Source: Candidatus Lutibacillus vidarii (GTDB lineage Bacteria > Actinomycetota > Actinomycetes > Actinomycetales > Dermatophilaceae). From it: a DNA stretch of 64,000 nucleotides. Each line of letters starts with the position of its first letter. Within the stretch, counting starts at the first letter, position 1. Below, piece after piece: positions 35,167 through 43,667 of the stretch. Position numbers and translations under genes: made by a program. The notes under the pieces are model-generated. The model worked only from the letters and a program-made list of their open reading frames with translations. It was not told where the DNA came from and made no database searches. The DNA lies in assembly GCA_016717165.1 (NCBI GenBank), contig JADKGA010000003.1, positions 620,001-684,000 of the forward strand. The letters are read 5' to 3'.

Positions 35167-36725
35167 CGCGGCTCCAGCACAGGGGTGAGGTCGGCGGGGA
35201 CCGGGAGGCCGCGACGCAGGTAGACGACGCTCGGTCGCCCGGAGATCCCGCCGGGCGGGTCGAACTCGCCGGGGGTCGCGGTACCGGCCGTAAGGATCCG
35301 GACGAAGTCTCGGTCCAGCTCCGGCCCGAAGCGCTGGGCGTCCACGGCCCGGTCGAGGACGACGGCGTCGACGGTCGCCAGTGCCGAGGTGGCGAGCTGG
35401 AGCTGGAGGCGCTGACGGGCCCGGCTGTCGGCGCCCCGTTGGAGGTCGCTGACGGCGACGAGGTGCGCACCGGCCGGCTTGCCGGCCATCGTGAGGTAGT
35501 GCGGGTGGTCGAGGAGGACCACCCGGCCGGGCAGGATGGACAATGCGGCGACCACCTGAGCGCCGGCCCGGCGGTCGGCCTCTGTCGGCACTGCTCGAAC
35601 CAGGGCCGGGCCGAAGACGAGGGTCTGGAGCGCCAACCCCGCCGCGAGGGCAGTACCGAGCCGGGCCGAGGCGCTCCGTCCCACGGTCCACCCGACGAGG
35701 AGGGCGACTCCGGCATACCCGGGCATGAGGGTGTTGGCGGCGCCGCCCTCGTGGACCCGGCCAAGCCAGCCTGCGAGGAGCAGGCCACCGGCGGCGCAGC
35801 AGAGCAGCTCGCCCGCCGAGCCGCGCGTCCCGAGCCAGGGGGTCGGCGGCCCATGCGGACCCGGCCCGCCGCGGCCGCCCCACCAGAGGGCCAGCAGCGT
35901 GGGCCCGAGGAGCAACCCGAGGTCGAGGACCCAGTAGGCGAGGACGTACCGGCCTGCCAGCTCGTGCCCAGGCAGGAGGAGGACGACGTAGTCGACGAAC
36001 CAGCCGCCGGTCCACGCCTGGGCGGCGAGGAGTCCGAGGGCGAGCAGGACGGCATACGAGGCGAGAGCGACGAGCCCGACCCGGCGGCGACGCACGGCGA
36101 GCCAGCAGAGCGCCACGACGGCGACGACCACGGCGGTCTGTTTGGTCGCGGTCGCGGCGACCAGGACCATCGCCGCCACCAGCCCCGCGGCTGGGGTGCG
36201 GGCGCGGGCGACGGCGACGACACCGAGCAGGGTCAGCGCCAGGACGAGCGAGTCCACCCTGCCGACGTCAGCGGCGAGACCGGACGGGACATAGGTGACC
36301 GCGTAGACCCCGGCGGCGGCGACCCCTGCGACCCGCCGACCGGTCGCCTGGGTGACCAGTGCCGCCAAGGCCGCGAGGACAACCAGCGACGCCACGACGG
36401 ACACCAGCCGCAGCGGCAGGAAGCCCCACCCGGTCACCGAGGCGACAAGGGCGCTGACCGCCGGGAACCCCGGGGGGTAGGCCCAGGGGGTGTTCTCCAG
36501 GCTGGGCGGGCCGTAGAGGTCACCGGTCGTCACATGGCGGGCCCACTCGACCGAGCCGCCCTCCATCCACTCCAGCTCGTAGGGGTAGCCGATCCGGGCG
36601 ACCGCGGCCACGAGGTAACCGGCCACAGGAAGTACCGCCGCGGCCACCAGCCATCGGTCGGCCCGGGGTCGCCGTGCCAACGGCCCGGGGGGTCCCTGGG
36701 TCGGGACCAGATCGCTGGCGGTCAC
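35163..36725 (-). CDS. Polytopic membrane protein, GT-C-like
   Basis: A 520-residue integral membrane protein with about 9-10 hydrophobic helices. The first outside loop contains YPYELEWMEGGSVEWARH, resembling the acidic loop of GT-C/ArnT-type glycosyltransferases, and a soluble C-terminal ~130 residues follow the helices. GTG 36725 overlaps the DoxX-like stop (GTGA). It probably uses a lipid-linked sugar made by the adjacent GT2 (inference). A homologous function is not established. Confidence 0.75.
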   Translation of the reverse strand: MTASDLVPTQGPPGPLARRPRADRWLVAAAVLPVAGYLVAAVARIGYPYELEWMEGGSVEWARHVTTGDLYGPPSLENTPWAYPPGFPAVSALVASVTGWGFLPLRLVSVVASLVVLAALAALVTQATGRRVAGVAAAGVYAVTYVPSGLAADVGRVDSLVLALTLLGVVAVARARTPAAGLVAAMVLVAATATKQTAVVVAVVALCWLAVRRRRVGLVALASYAVLLALGLLAAQAWTGGWFVDYVVLLLPGHELAGRYVLAYWVLDLGLLLGPTLLALWWGGRGGPGPHGPPTPWLGTRGSAGELLCCAAGGLLLAGWLGRVHEGGAANTLMPGYAGVALLVGWTVGRSASARLGTALAAGLALQTLVFGPALVRAVPTEADRRAGAQVVAALSILPGRVVLLDHPHYLTMAGKPAGAHLVAVSDLQRGADSRARQRLQLQLATSALATVDAVVLDRAVDAQRFGPELDRDFVRILTAGTATPGEFDPPGGISGRPSVVYLRRGLPVPADLTPVLEPR

Positions 36726-37297
36726 GTCGCGAGCAGCAGCCATCGGCGCCATCCGTGCGGGGCCAGCTCGGCGGCACCGGCGCGGCGACGGAGCCAGCCG
36801 TCCACGCCACCGACCCGCCCGGCTGCCACCGCGAAGATCGCCAGGTGGGCCAGCATCATCAGCACATAGGTCCATGGCCATTCGTGCGGCTGGGCGCCGA
36901 CGGTGAGGTAGATGACGAACGACTGGACCAGCCCGACCAGAGCCCAGAACCGTGTCGCCAAGCCGAGCAGGAGGAAGGCACCCAGGGCGGCCTCGGCGAC
37001 GAGCACACTCCACCCGAAGGGGACGAAATGCGGCAGGACGAAGTCCTCGACGAGGCTGGAGTAGGCCGGGAGCACGGGGTGAGCGATGGCCCCATTGGTG
37101 AACGCCCAGAGCCCGGACCGGTCGGCCTGGCCGAAGTCGGGTGGCACCTTCCAGTCGAGGTTCTCGATCCACAGGTAGGCGACCGCGAGCCGCAGGACGA
37201 GCATCGACCAGCGGGCCGCTCGGCCCCCGTCCAAGGCCGTGCTGTATGCCGACGCGGCGGCTCCGTGAAGCGGCAAAGGTGCGGCTGTGGTGTTCAT
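36722..37297 (-). CDS. DoxX/MauE-like membrane protein
   Basis: A 191-residue protein with four membrane helices. RWSMLVLRLAVAYLWIENLD and SVLVAEAALGAFLLLGLATRF are typical of the DoxX/DoxD/MauE superfamily, members of which serve as quinone-linked thiosulfate oxidoreductase subunits or help disulfide formation. No CxxC pair is seen. GGAGG lies 5 nt before ATG 37297. Sitting between a radical SAM enzyme and glycosyltransferases, it may handle electrons for sulfur chemistry (inference). Confidence 0.78.
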   Translation of the reverse strand: MNTTAAPLPLHGAAASAYSTALDGGRAARWSMLVLRLAVAYLWIENLDWKVPPDFGQADRSGLWAFTNGAIAHPVLPAYSSLVEDFVLPHFVPFGWSVLVAEAALGAFLLLGLATRFWALVGLVQSFVIYLTVGAQPHEWPWTYVLMMLAHLAIFAVAAGRVGGVDGWLRRRAGAAELAPHGWRRWLLLAT

Positions 37298-37323
37298 CTC
37301 GACCTCCAGGCCGGGTGGGCGGA

Positions 37324-38514
37324 TCACGCGCAGCGGAAGACGTGTCGGCGACCCTCGCGCCGCGCGGCATCCTGGACGGCAACGGTGTCCCGGATGGTGT
37401 CCAGGGCAGCGGCGAGGGGCAAGGGAGCATCGGCCACCTGCATCACCGGATCCGTCACGGCGACCGGGTGCCACCAGATGCCGTCGGCGGTGACGGTGGG
37501 TTCGGGCGCCAGGGAGTCGACCGTCACCTGCTCCCCCCCGCCGGCCTCCTCGGCGAAGCCCTGGCGGGCGACCGGCCGGACCAGGCGGTCCGGCTCCGGG
37601 ATCTGCCAGCGGTCCAGCAGCGCGGTCCAGGCCGCGCCGGCGGCCGGCTCGTCGTCGAACCAGGTCGCGGCGATCCGGACCGGGAAACCGAGACCGAGCA
37701 CGGTCTGGATGCCTTCGAGGGCACGTGCGTGGCTGCCGTCCCCGCGCTGGCGGTCGTGCAGGTCGGAGTCGGCCGAGTCCAGGCTGATCTGGAGCGTGAC
37801 CCGGTCTCGGTCGAGCGACTCCAGAGCTCTTCGCCGGGCACCGCGCTGGATGACCATGGCGTTGGTGAGGATCGTCGTGGGCAGCCGGCTCGAGCACGCC
37901 GCGACGGTCTCGGCGATCTGCGGGTGAAGAAAGGGCTCACCGCCGGTGACGAAGAGCTCCCGCCCACCCAAGGCAGCGAACTCCGCGGCCACCGCCTCGG
38001 TGAGCGACAGTGGCATCAGGCGGGGGTCCGCCGCGGGTGAGGACCGCGCGCAGCAGTACCCGCACGCGAGGTTGCAGTGGAAGTTGGTGTAGATCCACAG
38101 CCGCTCACCGACCGGCGTGGCCGAGCCGGAGGTGAAGGTCGTGTCGGTCAATCCGGACCCGGGCCGACCCTGCCCAGGGCCGGGGTTCTCGCGGGGAACC
38201 GCGTCGGGTCCTGCCGAGTCGACACCGGCCGCGAGGGTGGTCCCGTCGTCACCGCGGCGCACGAGGACATGCCAGGCACCATCGTCGCCCTGTTCGGTCT
38301 GACCGGCGAACTCGTGACCGGCCAGCCTCGACCAGTCGAGCAGGTCCGACGGGACGGAGGCATCCTCGGTCCGGACGAGCAACCCTTGGCCGGGGCCGAG
38401 ATCCCGCATGCGGCGGGTCAGGAGGAGGAGCAGCCCGCTGCCGCAGTCCATCCCGCCGCCGTCGAGGTGTGTATGGGCCTTCGCCGCCAGCTCGTCTCGA
38501 GGGTGAGTAGTCAA
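37324..38514 (-). CDS. Radical SAM enzyme fused to a TusA-like domain
   Basis: A 396-residue two-domain protein. Residues ~15-80 (HLDGGGMDCGSGLLLLLTRR, LLDWSRLAGHEF) resemble a TusA sulfur-carrier domain with one Cys. The radical SAM domain has CNLACGYCC at about 147-155 (CxxxCxxC), FVTGGEPFLHP and LQISLDSADSD. The end has RRHVFRCA, which may donate a ligand. The start is taken as TTG 38514; no ATG/GTG fits. It follows dsrE by 29 nt. Sulfur insertion into a sugar or peptide is a reasonable guess but unproven. Confidence 0.85.
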   Translation of the reverse strand: MTTHPRDELAAKAHTHLDGGGMDCGSGLLLLLTRRMRDLGPGQGLLVRTEDASVPSDLLDWSRLAGHEFAGQTEQGDDGAWHVLVRRGDDGTTLAAGVDSAGPDAVPRENPGPGQGRPGSGLTDTTFTSGSATPVGERLWIYTNFHCNLACGYCCARSSPAADPRLMPLSLTEAVAAEFAALGGRELFVTGGEPFLHPQIAETVAACSSRLPTTILTNAMVIQRGARRRALESLDRDRVTLQISLDSADSDLHDRQRGDGSHARALEGIQTVLGLGFPVRIAATWFDDEPAAGAAWTALLDRWQIPEPDRLVRPVARQGFAEEAGGGEQVTVDSLAPEPTVTADGIWWHPVAVTDPVMQVADAPLPLAAALDTIRDTVAVQDAARREGRRHVFRCA

Positions 38515-38543
38515 GGACGTCTCTCTCGTGGGTCCGCGGCGGG

Positions 38544-38900
38544 TCAGTAACAGATCGACCGGGCGCCGGCTGCCAGCAGGGCGACGACCGCAGCACCGCC
38601 GGCGATGGTGGCGCCGTCGACCAGGTCCGCGTCGGTGATGCCGCGCTTCTTGGCACACGGGGTGCACACGAGGATCTGCCCCCCGGCCTCGACGAAGCCC
38701 GAGACGAGCTCGGCGAGCGGCGCGAAGCCCTCCTCGGCGATCTTCTCGGCCTCGCCGCGTTTGCCGACCCAGGCGCCGTCGGCGGAGAGGAAGACCGTGG
38801 TGTCCTGCCCGGACGCGGCGGCAGCGACGGCGACCACCCACCCGACGGTCGCGCGGTCCGGGTTGTCATGGCTGCTGGCGATGCTGACGAGGATGCTCAT
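38544..38900 (-). CDS. DsrE-family sulfur carrier protein
   Basis: A 118-residue DsrE/DsrF-like protein. VSIASSHDNPDRATVGWVVA and VFLSADGAWVGKRGEAEKIA are seen, and the conserved region ILVCTPCAKKRGI contains a CxxC where the family has its active Cys. Such proteins accept persulfide from TusA. Its ATG overlaps the stop of the TusA-like gene, supporting direct partnership. Confidence 0.85.
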   Translation of the reverse strand: MSILVSIASSHDNPDRATVGWVVAVAAAASGQDTTVFLSADGAWVGKRGEAEKIAEEGFAPLAELVSGFVEAGGQILVCTPCAKKRGITDADLVDGATIAGGAAVVALLAAGARSICY

Positions 38901-39178
38901 CGGTTCTCCTTCTCGGTCCCGGCCAGATGCCAGGGACGGTCTTCGCGGACAGTTCTCGCCGAGGCACTGACCTCGACGAGGTAGGTGTCGTCGGCCACCC
39001 GGCCGAGGAATCGATGGCCGGTGAGATGGCACCACACCGCCAGGTCGACCTCGGCGACCGGGTCGCGGGCGATGAGCCGGATCTGGCTCCCCCCCGCGAG
39101 GTCGCGCGCGGTGCGGAAGAGCACCAGGAGAAGCTCCCCGCACGAGCGGTCGCCCCCGTCGACGAGGACGTCGCTCAT
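38897..39178 (-). CDS. TusA-like sulfurtransferase
   Basis: A 93-residue protein of the SirA/TusA fold: DRSCGELLLVLFRTARDLAG contains the single Cys, and AVWCHLTGHRFLG closes the domain. The usual CPxP motif is replaced by CGEL. It begins the eight-gene operon; ATG 39178 has AGGAG 7 nt upstream. It likely carries sulfur (or selenium) as a persulfide to DsrE and the radical SAM enzyme. Confidence 0.82.
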   Translation of the reverse strand: MSDVLVDGGDRSCGELLLVLFRTARDLAGGSQIRLIARDPVAEVDLAVWCHLTGHRFLGRVADDTYLVEVSASARTVREDRPWHLAGTEKENR

Positions 39179-39266
39179 CGCCGGCTCCTAGGTCTGGGGT
39201 TCCCGGGGACTCTGGGACCTCCAGGCTTGCCGGTCACCAGTGGGGGAGCAAGGTTCCTGGGGCGGG

Positions 39267-39283
39267 CGTAAGCCAACCGTAAG
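39267..39283. promoter_or_regulatory. Direct repeats upstream of the sulfur/sugar operon
   Basis: CGTAAG occurs at 39267-39272 and 39278-39283, an 11-bp period, about 90-105 nt upstream of the TusA-like start. It sits between this operon and the divergent AAA ATPase gene and may bind a regulator of either. Confidence 0.35.
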
Positions 39284-39412
39284 AGCTCACCGGCCCGCCC
39301 ACCGTCCGTGCCTCCACACCCGCGCCGACGCGGACGTCGCCATCGCCACGGCCGGACCTGCCCGAAGCCCCGCCGACGCCGTGACCGGCCCCGCGCCGCG
39401 TATCGTCGGAGG

Positions 39413-40887
39413 ATGGACGAGCGGACCTGGTCGGTCGTGTCAAGCTTCCAGGCTTTCCTCGATGAGGCGGTCGCAGCGGCCCGCGGCGGAGGCGGCGACG
39501 GCGCGACGCCGTTGCGCGAGACGATCGACGAGCATCTTGGCCCTGACGCCGACGCATGCCCATGGTCCGCCTGGATGTGCCCGCCCACCAGCTGGTGAAC
39601 CTCGACGTGGCCATGGCGGCCCTGGTCGACGAGCACGGCGGCGGACGGCTGATCGGGGTCGGCGGCGGCGACCAGCGTCACCACCAGACCTTCGGAGACC
39701 TGCTCCAGCGCAACGGCCCCTGGTCGGCCCCGACTGGGCCGGTGGACCGCACCCGCCTGGACACCGGGCCGGACAGCACGCGCGAGGCCGTCGTCATGGG
39801 CGTTCACCTCTTCCACTACGCCGGGTCACCGGTGGCGGTGCTGCAACGACGCAGCGAGCCCCGGTTCGGGATGCAGTGCGCCCTGGAGGTGCTCGCGCCG
39901 GCCACGGTGAGCGAGCCGCTGCTCGCCGACGTCCGCCGGTTGATGGTCGAGCGCAGCGTCTTCCGCGGCCAGATGCTCTCGTTCGGGGTGACCGACGAGA
40001 CCTACGGGCCGAGCACCGGCGGGATCACCTTCCTGGAGCGGCCGCACCTGGCCGAGTCGGATGTCGTGCTCCCGGACGGCACGCTGAGCCGCATCGAGCG
40101 TCACGTGGCCGGAGTCGCCCGCAACCGCGCCGCTCTGCTGGCGGCCGGTCAGCACCTCAAGCGCGGCCTGCTGCTCTACGGGCCGCCCGGCACCGGCAAG
40201 ACCCACACCGTGCGCTACCTCGCCGGTCGCCTGCCCGGGGTGACCACCGTGGTGCTGGCGGGTCGGGCCCTCGGGCTGATCAGCGCGGCCACCGAGCTGG
40301 CTCACGCGCTGGAGCCGGCCCTGATCATCCTCGAGGACGTCGACCTCATCGCCGAGCATCGCGAGATGCACATGGGCCCGCAGCCGCTGCTGTTCACCCT
40401 GCTGGACGCGATGGACGGCCTGACCAGCGAGGCCGATGTCGCCTTCATCCTCACCACCAACCGCGCCGACCTCCTCGAGCCCGCGCTGGCCCAGCGCCCC
40501 GGCCGGATCGACCTGGCCGTGCAGATCCCGCTGCCCGACGCCGCCGCGCGCCGCCGGCTGCTGCAGGTGTATGCCGGTGGGCTGCCGCTGTCCTCGGCCG
40601 CCCTCGATGCCGTCGCCCAGCGCAGCGAGGGCGTGACCGCGAGCTTCTTCAAGGAGCTCGCCCGGCGCACCGTGCTGCTCGCCGCCGAAGCCGGCGAGCC
40701 GGTCGACGACAGCCGGGTCGCGGCCGCCCTGAACGAGATGCTCGACGACAGTGAGGCGCTGACCCGCACCCTTCTGGGCAGCTCCGGTGGACACGTCGCC
40801 CAGCCGGGAGCCGACCCGGACCTGGACCCCATGCGGGGGCCCGGACAAGCGACGGGCGGCTGGTTCGCCTACCGTCCGCGCGGCTGA
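39413..40887 (+). CDS. AAA ATPase with an apparent frameshift
   Basis: From 39556/39562 a 443-residue frame encodes an N-terminal conserved domain (MVRLDVPAHQLVNLDVAMAA, VGGGDQRHHQTFGDLL) and an AAA module: Walker A LLLYGPPGTGKTHTVRYLAG, Walker B ALIILEDVDLIAEH, sensor IILTTNRADLLEPAL-like and an Arg finger region. A plausible N-terminus (MDERTWSVVSSFQAFLDEAV, then TPLRETIDEHLG) lies in another frame at 39413-39555, with TATCGT 6 nt upstream as a leaderless -10. Joining the frames needs one base near 39552. It overlaps the convergent sigma gene by 19 nt. Confidence 0.7.
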
Positions 40888-42167
40888 CCGCTGTCGAGCT
40901 CGGCGAGCCGCGCGATCAGGTGGGTGCGCTCGGCCTCGTTGGCGCATAGCGAGATTGCCCGCTGGTATGCCGCTTCGGCCTCCACGCCGCGCCCCGCGCG
41001 GCAGAGCAGCTCGGCCCGGATCGCGGGAAGCCGGTGCGAGTGCGGGAGCGACTCGTCCAGGTCCTCCAGCAGCACCAGCCCGGCTTGCGGGCCGTCGGCC
41101 TCGGCGACCGCGACGGCCCGGGCGAGCCGGACCGCCGGTGACGGCGCGCGCTCCTCGAGGACGGCATACAACCCCGCGATCCGGCGCCAGTCGGTGAGTG
41201 CCGCGCTCGAGGCGACGGCATGCTCGGCCGCAACAAGAGCCTGGAGCAGCACCTCGGTGGTCCGCCGGTCGTGGGGCGAGGGCGCCTCGGTGAAGGGGCC
41301 GAGCAGGGTCAGCGCCTCGTCGATCTCGTCCCCGTGCCAGCGGCTGCGGTCCTGGTCCGGGAGCAGAACCAGCGCTCCGTTGGCATCGACCCGGGCGTCC
41401 CGCCTGGAGTGCTGCAGCAGCATCAGCGCCAGGAGTGCGTCGAGATGCGCTGTCGCAGAACGGTGCTGGTTGTCATACGGGGATATGAGAGTTCGGAGCA
41501 GGCGGGTGAGGCGGATCGCCTCCCCGGCGAGCTCGGCGCGGACGACATCCGGCCCCGAGCCGGGCGCATAACCGGCGGTGAAGGCGAGATAGGCGACCGT
41601 GGCGACGACGTCGACGCGCTCGGCCAGCCTCTGCGCACTGGGCAGCGCGAAGGGGACCCCGGCCACGGCGAGCTTCTTGCGGGCCCGGGTGAGCCGGGCC
41701 GCCATCGTCGGCTCGGCGACCAGGAAGAGCCGGGCCAGGTCCGCGGTCGAGACGCCGAGGACGAGCCGCAGGGTGAGCGCGGCGGCCGCCTCGGGCGCCA
41801 GGGCCGGGTGCGCGCAGAGGAAGACCAGCCGGAGCCGCTCATCGGTGAGCGCGGCGGGACCGTCGCCAGGGTCGGCCATGGCGCGCTGGGCCTCCTCCTG
41901 GGTGCGTGCGTCGACGACGAGCAGGGGTTCCTTACGGGCGGCCATGGCCTCGGCGCGCAACCGGTCCAAGGTGCGTCGTCGCGCGGTAGTCAGCAACCAG
42001 GCGGCCGGGTTGGCCGGTATGCCGTCCCGCGGCCAGGTCCGTGCCGCGGCCTCGAAGGCGTCGGCGAGGGCGTCCTCGGCGAGGTCGAGCCGGCGGAACT
42101 GGCCGACGAGCAGGGCCAACAATCGGCCCCACTCGTCGCGCCAGATCCGGTCCAGGTCGGCGGTCAC
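40869..42167 (-). CDS. ECF sigma factor, ECF42-like with TPR tail
   Basis: A 432-residue protein. The N-terminal ~170 residues are sigma regions 2 and 4 (LDLAEDALADAFEAAARTWP; VSTADLARLFLVAEPTMAAR). The remaining ~240 residues are helical, with TPR-like AVRLARAVAVAEADGPQAGL and LLCRAGRGVEAEAAYQRAI. This long C-terminus and the two upstream YCII/DGPF genes define the ECF42 group, where the tail replaces an anti-sigma factor. Target genes often include the DGPF genes themselves. Confidence 0.92.
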   Translation of the reverse strand: MTADLDRIWRDEWGRLLALLVGQFRRLDLAEDALADAFEAAARTWPRDGIPANPAAWLLTTARRRTLDRLRAEAMAARKEPLLVVDARTQEEAQRAMADPGDGPAALTDERLRLVFLCAHPALAPEAAAALTLRLVLGVSTADLARLFLVAEPTMAARLTRARKKLAVAGVPFALPSAQRLAERVDVVATVAYLAFTAGYAPGSGPDVVRAELAGEAIRLTRLLRTLISPYDNQHRSATAHLDALLALMLLQHSRRDARVDANGALVLLPDQDRSRWHGDEIDEALTLLGPFTEAPSPHDRRTTEVLLQALVAAEHAVASSAALTDWRRIAGLYAVLEERAPSPAVRLARAVAVAEADGPQAGLVLLEDLDESLPHSHRLPAIRAELLCRAGRGVEAEAAYQRAISLCANEAERTHLIARLAELDSGQPRGR

Positions 42168-42185
42168 GGCTCGATCGTCGGTCGC

Positions 42186-42533
42186 TCAGGCCGACATGTC
42201 CATCGAGATGCACGGGCGGATCTCCAGGGAGTAGCCCTTCGGCAGGATCTCGCACCAGCCGGTCACGGTGTCCAGGTCGGGGGCTTCGAGCAGGTAGAAG
42301 CCGCCGATCATCTCGGCCGTCTCGGCGAACGGGCCGTCGGTGAGGGTGGGCTGACCGTCCTTGTGCCGCAACGTGGTTGCCGCGTCCGGACCGGCGAGGG
42401 CCTCCCCAGCAACGATGTTGGAGCCCACTGTGGCATGGAAGCGGTTGTGGTCATCCATCCATTCAGCGCGCTGGGAGTCGGAGGCTTCTTCCCAACCGCC
42501 GGGTCGGTAGGCAATGAGGACGAGGTATTTCAT
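42186..42533 (-). CDS. YCII-family (DGPF) protein
   Basis: A 115-residue dimeric-fold protein beginning MKYLVLIAYRPGGWEEASD. It contains the signature TDGPFAETAEMIGGFYLLEA, followed by LPKGYSLEIRPC. DGPF proteins accompany ECF42 sigma factors; their activity is unknown. It overlaps the upstream YCII gene (ATGA) and lies 18 nt before the sigma gene. Confidence 0.92.
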   Translation of the reverse strand: MKYLVLIAYRPGGWEEASDSQRAEWMDDHNRFHATVGSNIVAGEALAGPDAATTLRHKDGQPTLTDGPFAETAEMIGGFYLLEAPDLDTVTGWCEILPKGYSLEIRPCISMDMSA

Positions 42534-42916
42534 GAGCGTGGTCCTTTCTGGGACGGGTCGGTGCTCTCGGCCGTGCCGGAATGGTCGACGGTCGGGCGGA
42601 TCTCGATGGTGGTCTCGACGCCGGCGAGGATCCGGCAGCAGTCGACAAGGTCGTCCAGGTCGTCGGACTGGACGAGGTAGAAGCCGGTGAGCTGCTCGGC
42701 CACTTCGGCATAGGGGCCGTCGCTGACGACCCCCTGGCGCAGGGTCCGAGCGGTCCGGGAGTGCTGCAGCTCGGCTCCGCCCACGATCGCGTGCCCGCGT
42801 GCGGCGAGCGCGTTCGCGAACTGTTCGTGGACGGCATACCCCTGCTGCTTCTCCGCGGCAGGAGTCTGCGCCCAGGCATCCTCGTCGCCCGGTAGCAGGA
42901 TCACGTAGGTGGTCAT
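42530..42916 (-). CDS. YCII-family (DGPY variant) protein
   Basis: A 128-residue paralogue of the next gene, with MTTYVILLPGDEDAWAQTPA and VVSDGPYAEVAEQLTGFYLV, where DGPF is replaced by DGPY. It is the first gene of the DGPY-DGPF-sigma operon. A GGAG-like ribosome binding site precedes ATG 42916. Confidence 0.88.
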   Translation of the reverse strand: MTTYVILLPGDEDAWAQTPAAEKQQGYAVHEQFANALAARGHAIVGGAELQHSRTARTLRQGVVSDGPYAEVAEQLTGFYLVQSDDLDDLVDCCRILAGVETTIEIRPTVDHSGTAESTDPSQKGPRS

Positions 42917-43010
42917 CGCTCTCCTTCTGCTGTGGGCCCGGCGGGCCCGTTCACCCGTATGACGGCCCAGGTCCGCCGGAATCGACAGCCTCGTGCGCCC
43001 AGCTGTCTGC

Positions 43011-43032
43011 GAGGTGAGCAGAATCGACGCCC
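43011..43032. repeat. Half-copy of palindrome family B
   Basis: GAGGTGAGCAGAATCGACGCCC matches one arm of the family B palindrome (GGGTGAGCGGAATCGACG) with two changes and lies 18 nt left of the full copy at 43050. Confidence 0.55.
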
Positions 43033-43049
43033 CGGGCCCTCAGGTCACG

Positions 43050-43097
43050 CTCGGGTGAGCGGAATCGACGCCCTGACGTCGACTCCGCTCAGCCGAG
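43050..43097. repeat. Palindrome family B, copy 1
   Basis: Arms 43050-43070 (CTCGGGTGAGCGGAATCGACG) and 43077-43097 pair at 18-19 of 21 positions around the loop CCCTGA. It lies 20 nt downstream of the DUF5995 remnant. Related copies are at 47569 and 55386. Confidence 0.8.
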
Positions 43098-43116
43098 CCC
43101 CCTCGGGCCCCGCGGC

Positions 43117-43612
43117 TCAGCGCGGCCGGTCCTGCAGTGGCAGGGCGACGCCGAACCCGCGGACCGCCAACCGCAGCACGACCTGCCCGGGCGCCAGCAG
43201 GTCCTGGACCCGGGCCGCCGCCAGCGACTCGAGCTCGGCCAACCGGGCGGCATACACCTGCGGGCCGGCGAGCCGGGCCGCAGGGAGCTCGCGGGTGTTG
43301 TGCCACACCTTGCGCCGCCCCTCACGCAGGAATCGCCCGGTCACCGCGCGGTTGAGCGGGACGAGCACCCGGTCCAGCACCGATCGTCGCCCGCCGAGCG
43401 TCGTCCTCGGAGCCGACCCGGGAGAGGAGGATCTCGTCGATCCGCTCGTGGTCTCGCCGCCTCGACTCCATGAGGGCAGCATCCGCGAAGTCCGCCTCGG
43501 AGATCACCGCCAGCAGCGCCTGCGGCAGGTCGGCGTTGATGTGCGCGTTCATCCCCACCAAGAGGTGACGCAGCGGCGGCAGACTCGAAGAGGCGCGGAA
43601 GCCCAGCCGCCA
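43117..43612 (-). pseudogene. DUF5995 protein remnant
   Basis: One frame (about 43612-43400) encodes LRHLLVGMNAHINADLPQAL and LMESRRRDHERIDEILLSRV, the core of DUF5995. The remainder (DRVLVPLNRAVTGRFLREGR to GFGVALPLQDRPR, stop 43117) is in a different frame, so a frameshift near 43400 interrupts it. The N-terminal ~100 residues of the family are also missing, replaced by the MDMPI gene end. It is therefore a degraded gene. Confidence 0.7.
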
Positions 43613-43667
43613 CGGACGGCTGGGCTCGCCCCCCGACCGTGCCGCGGCACGTGCGTCCGCCCGGCGG

